Origin: an uncultured Fidelibacterota bacterium
GTDB taxonomy: Bacteria > Marinisomatota > Marinisomatia > Marinisomatales > UBA1611
Assembly (NCBI GenBank): GCA_913041325.1
Contig: CAJWHU010000104.1
Span: forward strand, 1-5,515
DNA length: 5,515 bases
Direction: 5' to 3'
In this document: positions 1-5,515 of the stretch, one piece after another
How positions within the stretch are numbered: position 1 is the first letter of the stretch
How the letters are laid out: every line of letters begins with the position of its first letter
Program-made: the position numbers and the translations under genes
The notes under the pieces: generated by a model
What the model saw: the letters and a program-made list of their open reading frames with translations, nothing else
Told to the model about the DNA's origin: nothing
Database searches by the model: none

Positions 1-392
1 GTAAGTGTACCAATAAATATTGACAAAATGATGGTTACATTAAGAAAGATCGTCTGATCTGTAGAGCCGTACTTTGAAAAAAATTCGGCTGTAGCAACTA
101 ATGCCGATGCACCACCACCAAATCCATTAAAAATAGCAACCATTTGTGGCATTTGGGTCATTTCTACCCGTAGCGCAAAAGTGGCTCCAACGATAGATCC
201 AATGATCATTCCAATGGCAATTAGTCTAAAATCGAGACCTCCGAATGAAAAAACGGTTGCAACAATTGCTATGAGCATACCAACTGAAGCTAATGCATTT
301 CCTGTTCGCGCAGTTTTGGGGGAGCTTAATCGTTTAATTCCAAGAATAAACAAAACCGCAGCGGCAACGTAGGCTAAATTAGTATAGTCCAT
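1..392 (-). CDS. pntB: NAD(P) transhydrogenase subunit beta, N-terminal part (cut by window edge)
   Basis: Membrane subunit of the proton-translocating transhydrogenase, which moves hydride from NADH to NADP+ driven by proton entry across the inner membrane. My translation from the ATG at 392-390 gives 130 residues, open to the left edge. Hydrophobic helices lie at about residues 4-20, 33-50, 56-74, 84-104 and 116-130. The family signature VEMTQMPQMVAIFNGFGGG (residues 76-94) aligns with E. coli PntB VEMTEMPELVAILHSF. The position of E. coli beta-His91 is Asn89 here, as in other three-subunit enzymes. The C-terminal NADP(H)-binding domain III lies outside the window. The start is 3 bases after the pntAb stop and has no clear Shine-Dalgarno, so translation is probably coupled. 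Identity is very likely from both sequence and operon context. Confidence 0.95.
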   Translation of the reverse strand, partial: MDYTNLAYVAAAVLFILGIKRLSSPKTARTGNALASVGMLIAIVATVFSFGGLDFRLIAIGMIIGSIVGATFALRVEMTQMPQMVAIFNGFGGGASALVATAEFFSKYGSTDQTIFLNVTIILSIFIGTL

Positions 393-395
393 AAA

Positions 396-665
396 TTATT
401 TTCGCTTAAACATTTTTAACATTCTATCAGTGACCATAAAACCACCTACGCAATTGATCGTTGCAAAAATAACAGCAGCTAAACCCAGCCATGTTCCAAT
501 TTCACCATCAAGAGTAGTGGAAATAATTGCTCCAACTATAGCGATCCCTGATATTGCGTTGGAACCTGACATCAGTGGGGTGTGTAAAGTTGGTGGTACT
601 TTTGTTATGATTTCAAATCCAACAAAGATTGCTAAAATAAAAACGGTTATAATATTTATATCCAT
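396..665 (-). CDS. pntAb: NAD(P) transhydrogenase alpha subunit, membrane part (PntAb / alpha-2)
   Basis: An 89-residue membrane protein supplying the alpha-side helices of domain II, the proton channel shared with PntB. Three hydrophobic segments are visible at about residues 3-20, 36-54 and 57-78, followed by a basic tail ending KMFKRK. The conserved family motif LHTPLMSGSNAISG (residues 27-40) sits at the start of the second helix. It matches E. coli PntA LHTPLMSVTNAISG. Thermus and mycobacterial alpha-2 subunits, as I recall them, read NAIHG at this place, with a functional His; this protein has Ser39. The length is at the short end for the family. It lies 8 bases after pntAa and 3 before pntB, and has the best Shine-Dalgarno in the window. 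Confidence 0.93.
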   Translation of the reverse strand: MDINIITVFILAIFVGFEIITKVPPTLHTPLMSGSNAISGIAIVGAIISTTLDGEIGTWLGLAAVIFATINCVGGFMVTDRMLKMFKRK

Positions 666-676
666 TGTGCTCCTTA
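666..676 (-). promoter_or_regulatory. Shine-Dalgarno of pntAb overlapping the pntAa stop
   Basis: Read on the minus strand this is TAAGGAGCACA followed directly by the pntAb ATG at 665. AAGGAG (675-670) overlaps the pntAa TAA stop and ends 4 bases before the start. It is the only strong ribosome-binding site seen in the window. It supports the 665 start and suggests terminating pntAa ribosomes feed pntAb. Confidence 0.7.
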
Positions 677-1810
677 TGATTTCTCAATTGCTTGAAGTGT
701 GGGTTGATGAGTTATTGTACCATCATGAGTGAAAATAGCTCCTGAAATTATTTCATCATCTAGGTCGATATTCAAATTTCCATCCTTACTCATGTGAGCA
801 ATTAATGTTGACACATTTTTAGCATATAGCTGAGATGAATGAACCTGCATAGTTGAGGGAAGATTTAAGCTACCATCTATGGTCACTCCATTTTTACTAA
901 CAACTTTACCTGGCTCGGTGCTTTCGCAGTTTCCGCCATTTTCCGAAGCTAGATCTACGATTACAGAACCTTGTTTCATAGCATCAACCATTGAGTTTGG
1001 AATGAGAACAGGCGCGGGTTTTCCAGGAATAAGAGCTGTAGTGATAACAAGATCTGACTTAGCAATATGATCTTTCATAACTAGTTGTTGTTTTTGTTTG
1101 TAATCATCTGAAGTTTCTTTGGCGTATCCTCCTTCGCCAACTCCGTCTTTATCATCGCTTTCAACTTCTACAAATTTTGCCCCTAAAGATTCTACTTGCT
1201 CCTTGACTTCAGGTCGAACATCAAATGCTTCAACCTGAGCTCCAAGCCTTTTTGCTGTTGCTATCGCTTGAAGACCGGCAACGCCAGCTCCTATTATTAA
1301 AACTTTTGCAGGTGGAATCGTTCCAGCGGCCGTCATTAATAATGGCATGTAGACCGGCAAGTGCATGGCTCCAATTAGAACAGCTTTGTATCCTGCTACA
1401 TTAGCTTGAGAGCTTAATGCGTCCATACTTTGAGCTAAAGTAGTTCTAGGAATTAGGTGCATCGAAAAAGCGGAAATATTTTTTTGAGACAAACGTTTAA
1501 CCTTATCAAGCTCAATAGTCGTTTGAATCAGTGAAATATAAATAGAATTAGATTTTAGTTGATCGATCTCATCTAAGCTTGGAGATCCAACTTTGATCAC
1601 TGCATCAGCTCCCTTCAAAATACTAGCAGCATCTTGAATGATCTTAGCACCAGAATTTTGATAATCTTCATCCGAAATAAAAGAAGGTGTACCAGTATTG
1701 CTTTGAACGTGAACTTCAAACCCACCTTTAATGAGGTCTTTCACAGTTTGAGGAGTAGCGGCTACGCGATTTTCTCCCTCTTGTGATTCTTTTAATACTC
1801 CTATAATCAT
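674..1810 (-). CDS. pntAa: NAD(P) transhydrogenase alpha subunit, NAD(H)-binding part (PntAa / alpha-1)
   Basis: A 378-residue soluble domain I, which binds NAD(H) on the cytoplasmic face and exchanges hydride with the NADP(H) domain of PntB. The alanine dehydrogenase/PNT N-terminal domain covers about residues 4-137, starting with the typical IGVLKESQEGENRVA. The NAD(H)-binding Rossmann domain follows, with GAGVAGL (174-180; Gly174, Gly176, Gly179) and the acidic strand end AFDVRP (Asp197). The family's RQD loop is intact in PRTTLAQSMD (Arg122, Gln127, Asp130). The mobile-loop tyrosine is Tyr229 in GEGGYAKE. No membrane helices are present, so this is the split form and not the E. coli-type fused PntA. 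The start at 1810 fits the family N-terminus; a weak AGG lies 8 bases upstream. It is first in the operon, reading away from the lipoprotein gene. Confidence 0.96.
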   Translation of the reverse strand: MIIGVLKESQEGENRVAATPQTVKDLIKGGFEVHVQSNTGTPSFISDEDYQNSGAKIIQDAASILKGADAVIKVGSPSLDEIDQLKSNSIYISLIQTTIELDKVKRLSQKNISAFSMHLIPRTTLAQSMDALSSQANVAGYKAVLIGAMHLPVYMPLLMTAAGTIPPAKVLIIGAGVAGLQAIATAKRLGAQVEAFDVRPEVKEQVESLGAKFVEVESDDKDGVGEGGYAKETSDDYKQKQQLVMKDHIAKSDLVITTALIPGKPAPVLIPNSMVDAMKQGSVIVDLASENGGNCESTEPGKVVSKNGVTIDGSLNLPSTMQVHSSQLYAKNVSTLIAHMSKDGNLNIDLDDEIISGAIFTHDGTITHQPTLQAIEKS

Positions 1811-1917
1811 TATAATAACCTGATAATTAATTGGATTTGAGCATTAAATTTAAATAATTATTTCGATATATATCTTAATTTGATTGATCAATTTAAAATT
1901 TATTCTGAGCTTTTATT
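1811..1917. promoter_or_regulatory. Divergent intergenic region, presumed promoters for pntAa and the lipoprotein operon
   Basis: This is the only divergent gap in the window, so at least the pntAa promoter should lie here. It is very AT-rich. Perfect short palindromes are TTAAATTTAA (1844-1853) and ATTGATCAAT (1883-1892). On the minus strand TTGATC (1889-1884), then 15 bases and TATATC, is a weak -35/-10-like pair for pntAa. On the plus strand TTGATT (1880-1885), 15 bases, and TATTCT (1901-1906) is an equally weak pair for the lipoprotein gene. No Bacteroidota-type TTTG/TAnnTTTG promoter with correct spacing was found. The region's role is inferred from layout; the exact elements are uncertain. 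Confidence 0.4.
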
Positions 1918-3450
1918 TTGAAAACACACCATTTAAAAAAATACATCATTCTTGCGTTAATCATACAAAGTTGCGCACCAACAATAAAAATTGTAGATCG
2001 TCACCCCAACAACCAAAAAAAATCTTCTGAGGTCTACAGAAGCAAATATTTTGGCGAAGCATTACAAAAACGCCTTGAATATTTTTCGAATGGACAAATC
2101 AAATCTGAAACAAATTATCGGCAAGAAGAAAAACATGGAAAATATGTGTCATACTTTATCAATGGGTCAATGTCCACTGAAGGAGAATTTAAAAATAATA
2201 AGAAAAATGGTAGATGGACATGGTTAGGTAAATCTGGCAAACTTGATTCTATTTTCCATTATAAAAACGGTCGTCTCAATGGATCATATGAGATTTATAA
2301 CCAAGGTAGGATTTCAATAAAACAAAACTATAAATCTGGTAGGCTCAATGGAAAAATCACAGAATTCTATGCTAATGGAAACATAAAGAATAAGGGTAGC
2401 TATATCGATGACGTTCCAAACAATAAATGGGAATGGTTTAATGATAATAAACAAATTACAAGACTGATTCACTTTAAAAATGGAGTTAAAAACGGTGATT
2501 TTAAAGTTTGGAATGGGGATACGCTCATATTATCTGGATCATACTTATCAGATAAGCGTGACGGTACGTGGAAATGGTATAGCTCAAAAAAACAATTAGA
2601 TTCCTTGGTCACTTATTCGAATGGTCAACTTGATGGGGACTATAAAAAATGGAATAAGGAAGGTGCTATAAAAATTTCTGGTAGCTTTACAAATGACAGC
2701 CGTGATGGAGAATGGAGGTGGTTTTCTAAGTCCGAGGATGTTGATTCCTCCAAGACATATGTCCTTGGCGTCCTAGATGGAGCATCACACATATATTATA
2801 TTAATGGCCAATTAAAGAAAAAGCAGTACTTCAGATCAGGATTACTTGAAGGGGAAACGGCGTCTTACTACATATCTGGCCAACTTCAATCAAAGACCCA
2901 ATTTAAGTTAAATGAAAAGACGGGGCCTTTCGAGCTTTGGACTTCAGCTGGACAGCTTGAAGAGAAGGGTGCGTACTTGAAAAATAAGTACCATGGTCCC
3001 ATTCAAAGAAATTTTTCAACTGGACAATTGGCCTCTGCAGCAACATACAGCAGGGGAGTTTTAGACGGCATTTCTCAAATTTTTACCCCCTCAGGGTCAA
3101 TGGTGAAAGAAATTTTTTACAAAATGGGTAGTGAAATAGCTAGAATTGAATATCATGACAATGGAAGGTTTAAAAAAGTGATAGCTTTGGATGATAAGCT
3201 AAAAGTGTATGAAAGAGAGTGGAATACTGATGGCTTTGAAAATACTAGACAAATTTACATTACTGGCACCAGAACCAAAGCCGATTATTATTTGACCGGT
3301 CAGTTAAAGTATGAATGCATTTATAAAGGCGACAACAAGCATGGCATGGAGTGGTGGTTTGATGAACAGCGTAATCCTGTAAAAATCAACATTTACAACA
3401 ATGGAGTTCAATTGGTTTCCCACAATCTCCTTTACGATAGTGATGAATAG
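1918..3450 (+). CDS. Lipoprotein built of tandem YwqK/MORN_2-type repeats
   Basis: A 510-residue predicted lipoprotein. Residues 1-19 form a lipoprotein signal: basic HHLKK, a hydrophobic run YIILALII, and a lipobox-like IQSC with Cys19 as the lipid-modified residue. The next residues are Ala-Pro, not Asp, which suggests outer-membrane sorting. This signal requires the TTG start at 1918; no ATG lies near, and no Shine-Dalgarno is visible. From about residue 54 to 390 there are roughly 14 clear repeats of 22-24 residues with the pattern YxxNGQLxxxxxYxxGxxxGxW, then about four degenerate ones up to residue 497. They match the MORN_2 repeat (YwqK family), often database-labelled 'antitoxin'; nothing here supports a toxin-antitoxin role. 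These repeats are expected to form an extended beta-hairpin sheet. The function is unknown; a surface-exposed binding or structural role is inference. It ends 26 bases before the DUF423 gene. Confidence 0.88.
   Translation: MKTHHLKKYIILALIIQSCAPTIKIVDRHPNNQKKSSEVYRSKYFGEALQKRLEYFSNGQIKSETNYRQEEKHGKYVSYFINGSMSTEGEFKNNKKNGRWTWLGKSGKLDSIFHYKNGRLNGSYEIYNQGRISIKQNYKSGRLNGKITEFYANGNIKNKGSYIDDVPNNKWEWFNDNKQITRLIHFKNGVKNGDFKVWNGDTLILSGSYLSDKRDGTWKWYSSKKQLDSLVTYSNGQLDGDYKKWNKEGAIKISGSFTNDSRDGEWRWFSKSEDVDSSKTYVLGVLDGASHIYYINGQLKKKQYFRSGLLEGETASYYISGQLQSKTQFKLNEKTGPFELWTSAGQLEEKGAYLKNKYHGPIQRNFSTGQLASAATYSRGVLDGISQIFTPSGSMVKEIFYKMGSEIARIEYHDNGRFKKVIALDDKLKVYEREWNTDGFENTRQIYITGTRTKADYYLTGQLKYECIYKGDNKHGMEWWFDEQRNPVKINIYNNGVQLVSHNLLYDSDE
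2077..3408 (+). repeat. Coding tandem repeats, about 66-72 bases per unit (MORN_2 type)
   Basis: In-frame repeats in the lipoprotein, approximate unit starts in residues: 54, 77, 101, 125, 148, 172, 196, 219, 243, 267, 291, 315, 339 and 363, with decayed units after 387. Landmarks are NGQ/SGQ at each turn and a G-[RTE]-W-x-W signature at some joins: residues 100-102, 171-173, 218-220 and 266-268. Between 171 and 266 the W-x-W sites recur every 47-48 residues, so two alternating unit types form a dimeric super-repeat. Units are diverged at base level, suggesting old duplication. Confidence 0.8.
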
Positions 3451-3476
3451 AAAGTTTTTTGTAATTTAAATATCTT

Positions 3477-3854
3477 ATGGATCGCCACATTACATGGATA
3501 GTTGTTGGTGCATGTTTTGCGTGCCTTGCAGTTATTTTAGGTGCGTTTGCAGCGCATGGTTTAAAGTCTAAAATCTCCACAGAGGATTTAGCAATCTTTG
3601 AAACCGGTGTTCGCTATCAGTTGTACCATTCGTTGGGATTGATCCTTCTGGGTCTCATTGGTTTCCAAACTGCCCAAGATATTGTATTTTTTCCCGCTTT
3701 AATGTTCATAATCGGCATAATAATATTTTCTGGAACACTCTATCTTATACCTCTGACAGGTTTACGTTGGCTTGGCGCTGTTACTCCAATTGGTGGCACT
3801 GCCTTTATTTTAGGATGGTCTTTTTTAATATATAATTTGATCAAATTACAATAA
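3477..3854 (+). CDS. DUF423 family small integral membrane protein (YgdD-like)
   Basis: A 125-residue protein, normal length for DUF423 (E. coli YgdD family), whose biochemical function is not established. Family landmarks are present in order: ILGAFAAHGLK (20-30), FETGVRYQLYHSLGLI (41-56), IIFSGTLYL (82-90) and LGAVTPIGGTAFILGW (99-114). Four membrane helices are expected at about 7-27, 48-65, 69-91 and 97-120. The ATG at 3477 places the first helix directly after a short MDRH leader, as is usual. There is no evident Shine-Dalgarno. The gene follows the lipoprotein by 26 bases and overlaps the permease start by one base (TAATG), so it is probably cotranscribed with both. The family assignment is firm; the role is unknown. 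Confidence 0.92.
   Translation: MDRHITWIVVGACFACLAVILGAFAAHGLKSKISTEDLAIFETGVRYQLYHSLGLILLGLIGFQTAQDIVFFPALMFIIGIIIFSGTLYLIPLTGLRWLGAVTPIGGTAFILGWSFLIYNLIKLQ
3833..3848. repeat. 16-base perfect palindrome before the permease start
   Basis: TAATTTGATCAAATTA is its own reverse complement and lies in the last codons of the DUF423 gene, ending 5 bases before the permease ATG. As RNA it could form a 6-bp AU stem with a GAUC loop. Its TTGATCAA core also occurs at 1884-1891 upstream of the lipoprotein gene. It may be a regulator site, a weak hairpin near the start codon, or chance in AT-rich DNA. Confidence 0.35.
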
Positions 3855-5170
3855 TGAATAACTCACGGCGAGTGTTGGGCATTTTTGATGCTACCTCAAT
3901 GGTGACTGGTAATATGATAGGGTCCGGAATATTTCTATTGGTGGGTTATGCCGCTGAACCTGTTTCAGGTGGAACTTCTTTGATTTTTGCATGGATAGCT
4001 GGTGGATTAATGGCGCTAATGGGTGCTTTTTGTATTGCCGAGCTTTCAACACGATTTCCTCAAACAGGTGGTGATTTTATATATTTGCATAACGTATATG
4101 GATCTTTTCCATCTTTTTTATATGGATGGATGAGCTTAGTAATTTTTCAAACAGGCACTACAGCAGTGCTGGCTTTATTTTCAGCAAAATACATCCTTCA
4201 ATTCATTCCAATTCTAGAATTTTTAGGCGTTGCCGGTCTAGCTTCAATTTTACTTATTACGTTAACCATCATTCATTGTTTGAGGGTTCAAATTGGTTCT
4301 CGCTTCCAATCGATCTTAACCACTTTGAAGGTCTTAGGAATTTCTTTAATGATTGGTCTTTTATTGTTTTCACAGCCTCAAATCCCCAAAGAGATAATCT
4401 TAAATAGCTCTTCCTCATCCAATCCTTACATAGGTTTTTCTCGCGCTTTGACACCAATCTTTTTTGCTTATACTGGATGGAATTGTGCTGGGTATATTGC
4501 GGGTGAAATATCAAATCCAAGAAAAACTTTACCAATGGCATTGATCGGAGGTACTTTGTTGACAGTAGTAATTTATGCTTTTGTTAACATATCTTTTTTA
4601 AAGTCCTTAGGTCTAGGAAATATGCAGGGTCAGGATATGGTACCTTTGCTTGCATTGAATGCCGTTGGAGCAAGTCAATGGTCTGGTCTCTTATCGTTAT
4701 TAATACTTATTAGCGTTACCAGTTCTTTGTCTATTCATATTCAAACCGCAGCTACGAGAGTAATCCAAGCCATGGGACAGCAGGGGGTTTTTTTTAAATT
4801 TATCGGCAAAACTAACTCAAGATTTAGGACTCCAGTGAACGCTTTAGCGGTTCAAGCGATTTGGACGATTGGACTTTTATTTTTAATGGATATTGAAAAT
4901 TTAGTCGACTCTACCACAGTAGTAATGATATTGTTCTCTGCATTATCCATTTCAACTTTACTAAAAGTTGACAGGTTAAATCAAGAATCAGATAATTTTG
5001 TTATACCATTTTATCCGATAATCCCAGTTGTGTACATTCTCAGTGCAATTTTTATTTCGTGGGGCGTCATTCAATACCATCTTAGCCAAGGAAGTTTTCT
5101 TCCTTTTTGGGGAGTTTTCTTTCTAATTACTGGCGCTGTAATTTATCATTTCTGGAAAAAATATATTTAG
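3854..5170 (+). CDS. APC-superfamily amino acid permease
   Basis: A 438-residue inner-membrane transporter with about 12 predicted helices (roughly 10-31, 42-63, 84-112, 117-144, 151-172, 196-215, 228-247, 275-300, 328-345, 351-370, 386-408, 415-434), a normal size for the family. The helix-1 unwound motif GSGIF is at 23-27, where APC transporters bind the substrate amino and carboxyl groups. The family signature IAELSTRFPQTGGDFIYL (61-78) follows. Helix 6 plus loop FAYTGWNCAGYIAGEISNPR (204-223) resembles the LAT/SteT-like branch (FAYDGWN...EE..NP). The substrate cannot be deduced; a neutral amino acid is plausible. It shares one base with the DUF423 stop (TAATG) and ends 2 bases before ahcY, implying translational coupling. 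A five-Ser run (185-189) lies in the helix 5-6 loop. Confidence 0.93.
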   Translation: MNNSRRVLGIFDATSMVTGNMIGSGIFLLVGYAAEPVSGGTSLIFAWIAGGLMALMGAFCIAELSTRFPQTGGDFIYLHNVYGSFPSFLYGWMSLVIFQTGTTAVLALFSAKYILQFIPILEFLGVAGLASILLITLTIIHCLRVQIGSRFQSILTTLKVLGISLMIGLLLFSQPQIPKEIILNSSSSSNPYIGFSRALTPIFFAYTGWNCAGYIAGEISNPRKTLPMALIGGTLLTVVIYAFVNISFLKSLGLGNMQGQDMVPLLALNAVGASQWSGLLSLLILISVTSSLSIHIQTAATRVIQAMGQQGVFFKFIGKTNSRFRTPVNALAVQAIWTIGLLFLMDIENLVDSTTVVMILFSALSISTLLKVDRLNQESDNFVIPFYPIIPVVYILSAIFISWGVIQYHLSQGSFLPFWGVFFLITGAVIYHFWKKYI

Positions 5171-5172
5171 CA

Positions 5173-5515
5173 ATGCCATTACTTAAAGAAGCATCAAAAG
5201 ACAATGGAGAAAATCTTCTTTCATGGGCAAAAGCAAGAATGCCTATTCTTGATAAAATATCTCAGAGATTCATTGTAGAAAAACCCCTAAAAGGAATAAA
5301 GATAGGCGTTGCCTTGCACCTAGAAAAGAAAACCGGAATCCTATTGCAAGCTCTTCATGATGGAGGTGCAGAAATATCCGCATCATCTTGCAATCCTCTT
5401 ACCACTGATAATGATGTAGCAAGTGCGCTCAAAGACAAAATGGAAATTTATGGTTGGGCTGGGCAAACGGATGATGAATACTATGAGGCTCTCAATAGCG
5501 TAATGTCTTCAAATC
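5173..5515 (+). CDS. ahcY: Adenosylhomocysteinase, N-terminal part (cut by window edge)
   Basis: Too short for a complete reading: 114 codons, my own translation, open to the right edge. The cytosolic NAD-dependent enzyme reversibly splits S-adenosylhomocysteine to adenosine and homocysteine, clearing the inhibitor left by SAM-dependent methylation. Visible family landmarks are an N-terminal helix with WAKARMPIL (18-26), then EKPLKGIKIGVALHLEKKT (36-54; His49 matches the conserved substrate-domain His of CLHMTIQT), GAEISASSCNPLTTDNDVA (65-83) and the YGWAGQTDDEYYEAL segment (93-107). NPLTTDNDVA resembles archaeal/Thermotoga-type enzymes (NPLSTQDDVA) rather than NIFSTQDHAA of the common bacterial/eukaryotic type. 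The start lies 2 bases after the permease stop, without a Shine-Dalgarno. The NAD-binding domain is outside the window. Confidence 0.92.
   Translation, partial: MPLLKEASKDNGENLLSWAKARMPILDKISQRFIVEKPLKGIKIGVALHLEKKTGILLQALHDGGAEISASSCNPLTTDNDVASALKDKMEIYGWAGQTDDEYYEALNSVMSSN

Noticed and set aside
181..372. 63-codon plus-strand reading frame opposite pntB
   Set aside because: Antisense shadow of the conserved PntB N-terminus, with no ribosome-binding site and low-complexity sequence.
430..732. 100-codon plus-strand reading frame opposite pntAb
   Set aside because: It is antisense to pntAb and the pntAa end, whose family motifs are unmistakable; its own translation shows no recognisable domain.
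879..1070. 63-codon plus-strand reading frame opposite pntAa
   Set aside because: Shadow of the Rossmann domain coding region; no start signal or recognisable protein.
1880..1891. FNR/CRP-family box TTGAT-TG-ATCAA as a genuine operator
   Set aside because: Half-sites match FNR but the spacer is 2 bases instead of 4, so it cannot be called an FNR site from sequence alone.
1918..3450. Antitoxin of a toxin-antitoxin pair (YwqK label)
   Set aside because: The protein has a lipoprotein export signal and is followed by a DUF423 membrane protein, not a toxin; the label comes only from repeat similarity.
3451..3476. Terminator between the lipoprotein and DUF423 genes (run of T at 3455-3460)
   Set aside because: The T run has no preceding GC-rich stem-loop, and the short gap suits an operon.
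3386..3580. 64-codon minus-strand reading frame spanning the lipoprotein/DUF423 junction
   Set aside because: Overlaps two well-supported genes on the other strand; its Cys/His content looks zinc-finger-like only by chance and the spacing fits no known finger.
4126..4541. Overlapping reading frames on both strands inside the permease gene
   Set aside because: Out-of-frame or antisense to a clear 12-helix transporter, with no independent support.

Overview
The window is an AT-rich, gene-dense piece of bacterial chromosome. It has two divergent gene blocks separated by a 107-base AT-rich gap (1811-1917). It looks like core metabolism plus one envelope lipoprotein. I see no mobile element, CRISPR array, tRNA, rRNA or convincing terminator.

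Minus-strand block (1-1810): a three-gene proton-translocating NAD(P) transhydrogenase operon read right to left. It holds pntAa (NAD(H)-binding domain I), pntAb (short membrane subunit) and the first 130 codons of pntB (membrane/NADP(H) subunit, cut by the left edge). The genes are 8 and 3 bases apart. The split three-polypeptide form is the Rhodospirillum/Thermus/Mycobacterium-type arrangement, not the two-subunit E. coli form. An unusual point is that neither intramembrane position where known enzymes carry a functional histidine has one here (Ser39 in PntAb, Asn89 in PntB).

Plus-strand block (1918-5515): four co-directional genes with gaps of 26, -1 and 2 bases, probably one transcription unit. 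They are (1) a 510-residue lipoprotein made almost entirely of about 18 YwqK/MORN_2-type repeats, with a higher-order period of about 47 residues in part of it; (2) a small DUF423 membrane protein; (3) a 12-helix APC-superfamily amino acid permease whose ATG shares one base with the preceding stop (TAATG); and (4) the first 114 codons of an S-adenosylhomocysteine hydrolase (ahcY), cut by the right edge, of the shorter archaeal/Thermotoga-like type.

Organism: low GC, tight spacing, few Shine-Dalgarno sites, a lipoprotein with a lipobox (probably Gram-negative), split Pnt and archaeal-type AhcY. This fits a free-living, perhaps marine, Gram-negative bacterium such as the Marinimicrobia/SAR406 or a Bacteroidota-related lineage. 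That is inference and weak; nothing here is a taxonomic marker. Functionally, Pnt makes NADPH using the proton gradient and AhcY removes the by-product of SAM-dependent methylation. The permease next to ahcY may import an amino acid, but its substrate cannot be read from sequence. I did not find a clearly new multi-gene system. The repeat lipoprotein and the histidine-less transhydrogenase are the most worthwhile follow-ups.
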